A stretch of DNA of 26,291 nucleotides from Bacteroidia bacterium (GTDB lineage: Bacteria > Bacteroidota > Bacteroidia > Bacteroidales > CAJPTX01). Each line of letters starts with the position of its first letter. Position 1 is the stretch's first letter. A program made the position numbers and the translations under genes. The notes beneath the pieces are model-generated. The model did not search any database. It saw only the letters and a list, made by a program, of their open reading frames with translations, and was not told where the DNA came from. This document shows, in pieces, positions 24,201 to 26,291 of the stretch. The stretch lies in the NCBI GenBank assembly GCA_905373475.1, contig CAJPTC010000035.1, forward strand, positions 1 through 26,291. The letters are read 5' to 3'.

Positions 24201-25412
24201 TATGTAAAAGAGGATGCGATAGTTGATGCAGGGACACTGGTGTGCTCATGGGATACGTGGAACAATCCAGTGGTTACGGAAGTCGGTGGTAAGGTTGAAT
24301 TTGATTCCTTGATTCGCGATATTACGTATCGGGAAGAAGCCGATGCACAAACTGGGCATAAGGAAGTGATTATTATAGAATCACGAGACCGTACGAAGTA
24401 TCCTGTGATTCGTATTTTGGGCAAAGATGGAGAGGTGTTAAAGAGTCACGACCTCTTCGTTAATTCTCACGTCGTTGTTAAGGATGGCGCCAATGTTAAG
24501 CCTGGTGACATTATCGCGAAGATTCCGCGAGCTCGTGAGTCCGCTGGCGATATTACGGGAGGTTTGCCACGTGTAACTGAGCTGTTCGAAGCGCGTAACC
24601 CATCCAATCCTGCCATTGTTGCCGAAATTGACGGAATTGTATCAGTCAATCCGAAAATTAAGCGTGGTGCGCGAGAGATTACGGTTACCAACCAAAAGCT
24701 CAACGAATCGAAAACTTACAGTATCAATCTTGCAAAGCAGCTTTTGGTACAGGATGGCGATTATGTAAAAGCTGGGATGCCGCTCTCTAACGGGGCAATA
24801 ACCCCTAGCGATATTCTCGCTATTCAAGGTCCTACGGCTGTGCAGGAGTACATTGTTAACGAAGTACAGAAAGTCTACCTTACGCAAGGTGTGGTAATCA
24901 ATAACAAGCACTTTGAGGTTATTGTACGACAGATGATGCGCAAAGTAGAGATTGTGGATTCGGGCGACACCCTGTTCCTTGAACACGACATTGTAGATAA
25001 GTGGGATTTCATCAATGGCAATGCCGCAATTGTAGGAAAGTGTATTGTGACGGGAACAGGCGATTCGAAGCGTTATAAGGCAGGACAGATTATTACAGAG
25101 CGCCAGGCGCGTGAGGAGAATTCGGCTCTTAAGCGTAACGACATGACGCCCATGGAGTTCCGAAATGTTCGCCCCGCAACGGCGGAACAAATCCTACAAG
25201 GTATTACACGTGCTGCACTTCAAACCAATAGCTTTATGGCAGCAGCTTCTTTCCAAGAAACAACGAAAGTTTTGAACGACGCTGCTATCCGTGCCAAGGT
25301 AGATAACCTTGAAGGGTTGAAAGAGAACGTGATTTGCGGTCATCTGATACCAGCGGGTACAGGTTTGCGGGAATTCGATAGGTTGCGTGTGACCGAAGAA
25401 AAGAAATTTTAG
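21201..25412 (+). CDS. rpoC: RNA polymerase beta' subunit
   Basis: Catalytic beta' subunit, 1403 aa, complete. The N-terminal zinc site has Cys66, Cys68, Cys81 and Cys84 (CHC...CDRC). The active-site motif [12 protein letters not shown] supplies the Mg-binding Asp468, Asp470 and Asp472. The second zinc site includes [14 protein letters not shown], and the trigger-loop region [20 protein letters not shown] is intact. It follows rpoB by 26 nt and is closed by a strong terminator 24 nt after the stop, marking the end of the long translation/transcription unit. Confidence 0.99.
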   Translation: [1403 protein letters not shown]

Positions 25413-25436
25413 AGATTGTTGGATGTCTTGAAAACG

Positions 25437-25469
25437 AAAAGGAGTGCCTAGATATTAGGCACTCCTTTT
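25437..25469 (+). terminator. Strong intrinsic terminator after rpoC
   Basis: A perfect 14-bp stem, AAAAGGAGTGCCTA (25437-25450) / TAGGCACTCCTTTT (25456-25469), has a GATAT loop and ends in T. With A-runs on the left side it could stop transcription from either direction. Confidence 0.95.
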
Positions 25470-25713
25470 TCGTTGGGAACAAATGGACGTTTATCTCGTA
25501 TACGATATAAAATTCTTTATTCTCTTTTTGTAAAAGAAAAGAAGGGATTCATGTATGTATTTTTTACATTGAGCCCCAAATGACTAGGTGCGCAGATGCG
25601 GTGTAAGAATTACATTGTGCGGTTAAAGAAAAAAGACTTATTTTTGAGCCCTGAAAGGTTGGTCAGAGTAGTGACTGATGAACTTGGTATTAACAACTTA
25701 AAATAGTACGATT
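25470..25713. other. Spacer between the rpoC terminator and the repeat-protein gene
   Basis: AT-rich spacer, no gene seen. It contains the 10-bp palindrome TCGTATACGA (25496-25505) and the promoter at 25615-25646. The leader of about 60 nt after the promoter can form only a short hairpin (GTCA/TGAC around 25662-25675). Confidence 0.5.
25615..25646 (+). promoter_or_regulatory. Promoter of the repeat-protein gene
   Basis: TTG (25615-25617) and TATTTTTG (25639-25646) are 21 nt apart and fit the Bacteroidota -33/-7 pattern. The ATG is 67 nt further on, so the mRNA would have a leader of about 60 nt. Confidence 0.6.
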
Positions 25714-26291
25714 ATGAAGTTTGGTTCTACGTGGTTAAAGACAGCATTGCTGGGAGGTGCAATGCTCGTAATGAGTGGAGTGTTCGCACAAGGAACACCT
25801 GCGGAAGGTAAGAAGTTAACGGAAACGTTTGACGAAGGTATAACCGCAGCTTATACACCTGCCATCGAAAATAAGGAGAAGGTTGCAGCTGGTGAGTATA
25901 CAGTCACCTTTACAGTTGCTACAGGCAAAGAGTTGGGTGATGTAACATTTAATGGTGAAAAGCTTTCTCCCGCATCAGCTGAAAAGCCGCTCGAGTTCAA
26001 GTTTACTATGCCTTCTGACAAGGACGGAGTTCTTGTTGCAAAGGTTAAAGCTTCTACACCTGCGGAAGGTAAGAAGTTAACGGAAACGTTTGACGAAGGT
26101 ATAACCGCAGCTTATACACCTGCCATCGAAAATAAGGAGAAGGTTGCAGCTGGTGAGTATACAGTCACCTTTACAGTTGCTACAGGCAAAGAGTTGGGTG
26201 ATGTAACATTTAATGGTGAAAAGCTTTCTCCCGCATCAGCTGAAAAGCCGCTCGAGTTCAAGTTTACTATGCCTTCTGACAAGGACGGAGT
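25714..26291 (+). CDS. Secreted tandem-repeat protein, partial (runs off the window)
   Basis: An open frame from ATG 25714 continues to the last base with no stop (192 full codons). Residues 1-25 form a signal peptide (MKFGSTWLKT, a hydrophobic core, then SGVFA with likely cleavage before Gln26). Residue 28 begins an 87-aa unit that starts TPAEGKKLTETF, contains the strands EYTVTFTVATGKEL and EFKFTMPSDKDG, and ends VAKVKAS. A second unit starts at residue 115 and is identical as far as visible. The alternating strands suggest an Ig-like or similar beta-sandwich repeat of a surface or adhesin protein; this fold is inference. It has its own promoter after the rpoC terminator. No C-terminal sorting domain can be judged. 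Confidence 0.85.
   Translation, partial: MKFGSTWLKTALLGGAMLVMSGVFAQGTPAEGKKLTETFDEGITAAYTPAIENKEKVAAGEYTVTFTVATGKELGDVTFNGEKLSPASAEKPLEFKFTMPSDKDGVLVAKVKASTPAEGKKLTETFDEGITAAYTPAIENKEKVAAGEYTVTFTVATGKELGDVTFNGEKLSPASAEKPLEFKFTMPSDKDG
25795..26055 (+). repeat. 261-bp in-frame tandem repeat, unit 1
   Basis: Complete unit encoding 87 residues, from ACACCTGCGGAAGG to GTTAAAGCTTCT. Unit 2 follows with no spacer. Confidence 0.97.
26056..26291 (+). repeat. 261-bp in-frame tandem repeat, unit 2 (cut by window end)
   Basis: The 236 bases present are identical to the first 236 bases of unit 1 when read side by side, including third codon positions. More copies may follow beyond the window. Confidence 0.95.

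Overview
This window looks like a chromosomal segment of a Bacteroidota organism, order Bacteroidales, plausibly Porphyromonas or a close relative. The evidence is the gene order rpsU - xer recombinase - hpf - four tRNAs - tuf - tRNA-Trp - secE - nusG - rplKAJL - rpoBC, the sizes of RpoB (1270 aa) and RpoC (1403 aa), the rarity of Shine-Dalgarno sequences, and the repeated use of the Bacteroidota promoter signature (-7 box TAnnTTTG, sometimes with TTTG about 19-22 nt upstream). The genus is inferred from protein resemblance only. Every convincing gene lies on the + strand.

Layout. (1) 1-980 has no convincing gene. It holds two copies of a double-hairpin repeat (45-88, 162-206) and a stretch (about 270-530) of mutually complementary segments that could be a structured RNA. 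(2) 981-5741 holds four envelope or housekeeping genes: an MltG-like lytic transglycosylase, a membrane sulfatase-fold (LTA-synthase-like) enzyme, an M42 aminopeptidase, and a small acidic-tailed lipoprotein followed by an intrinsic terminator. (3) 5943-9598 is a self-contained unit: promoter, two ABC half-transporters of the YbtP/YbtQ (IrtA/IrtB) type, terminator. (4) 9686-10612 encodes an M48 metalloprotease lipoprotein. (5) 10767-12375 is rpsU, a Xer recombinase and hpf. (6) 12407-25469 is the core information-processing cluster: tRNA-Thr, -Tyr, -Gly, -Thr, EF-Tu, tRNA-Trp, SecE, NusG, L11, L1, L10, L7/L12, RpoB and RpoC, closed by a 14-bp terminator. (7) 25639-26291 starts a new unit: a promoter and a secreted protein made of 87-residue repeats. 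The two visible 261-bp repeat units are identical at the DNA level as far as the window reaches, and the gene runs off the end.

The centre of the window is the translation and transcription machinery. Its tRNA-tuf order is the same as the E. coli thrU-tyrU-glyT-thrT-tufB operon. Hairpins between tuf and tRNA-Trp, and between rplL and rpoB, are candidate points for tuning expression along this long unit. I see no CRISPR array, prophage, insertion sequence or defence system. The most unusual parts are the two ends: the hairpin repeats and possible RNA on the left, and the identical-repeat surface or secreted protein on the right.
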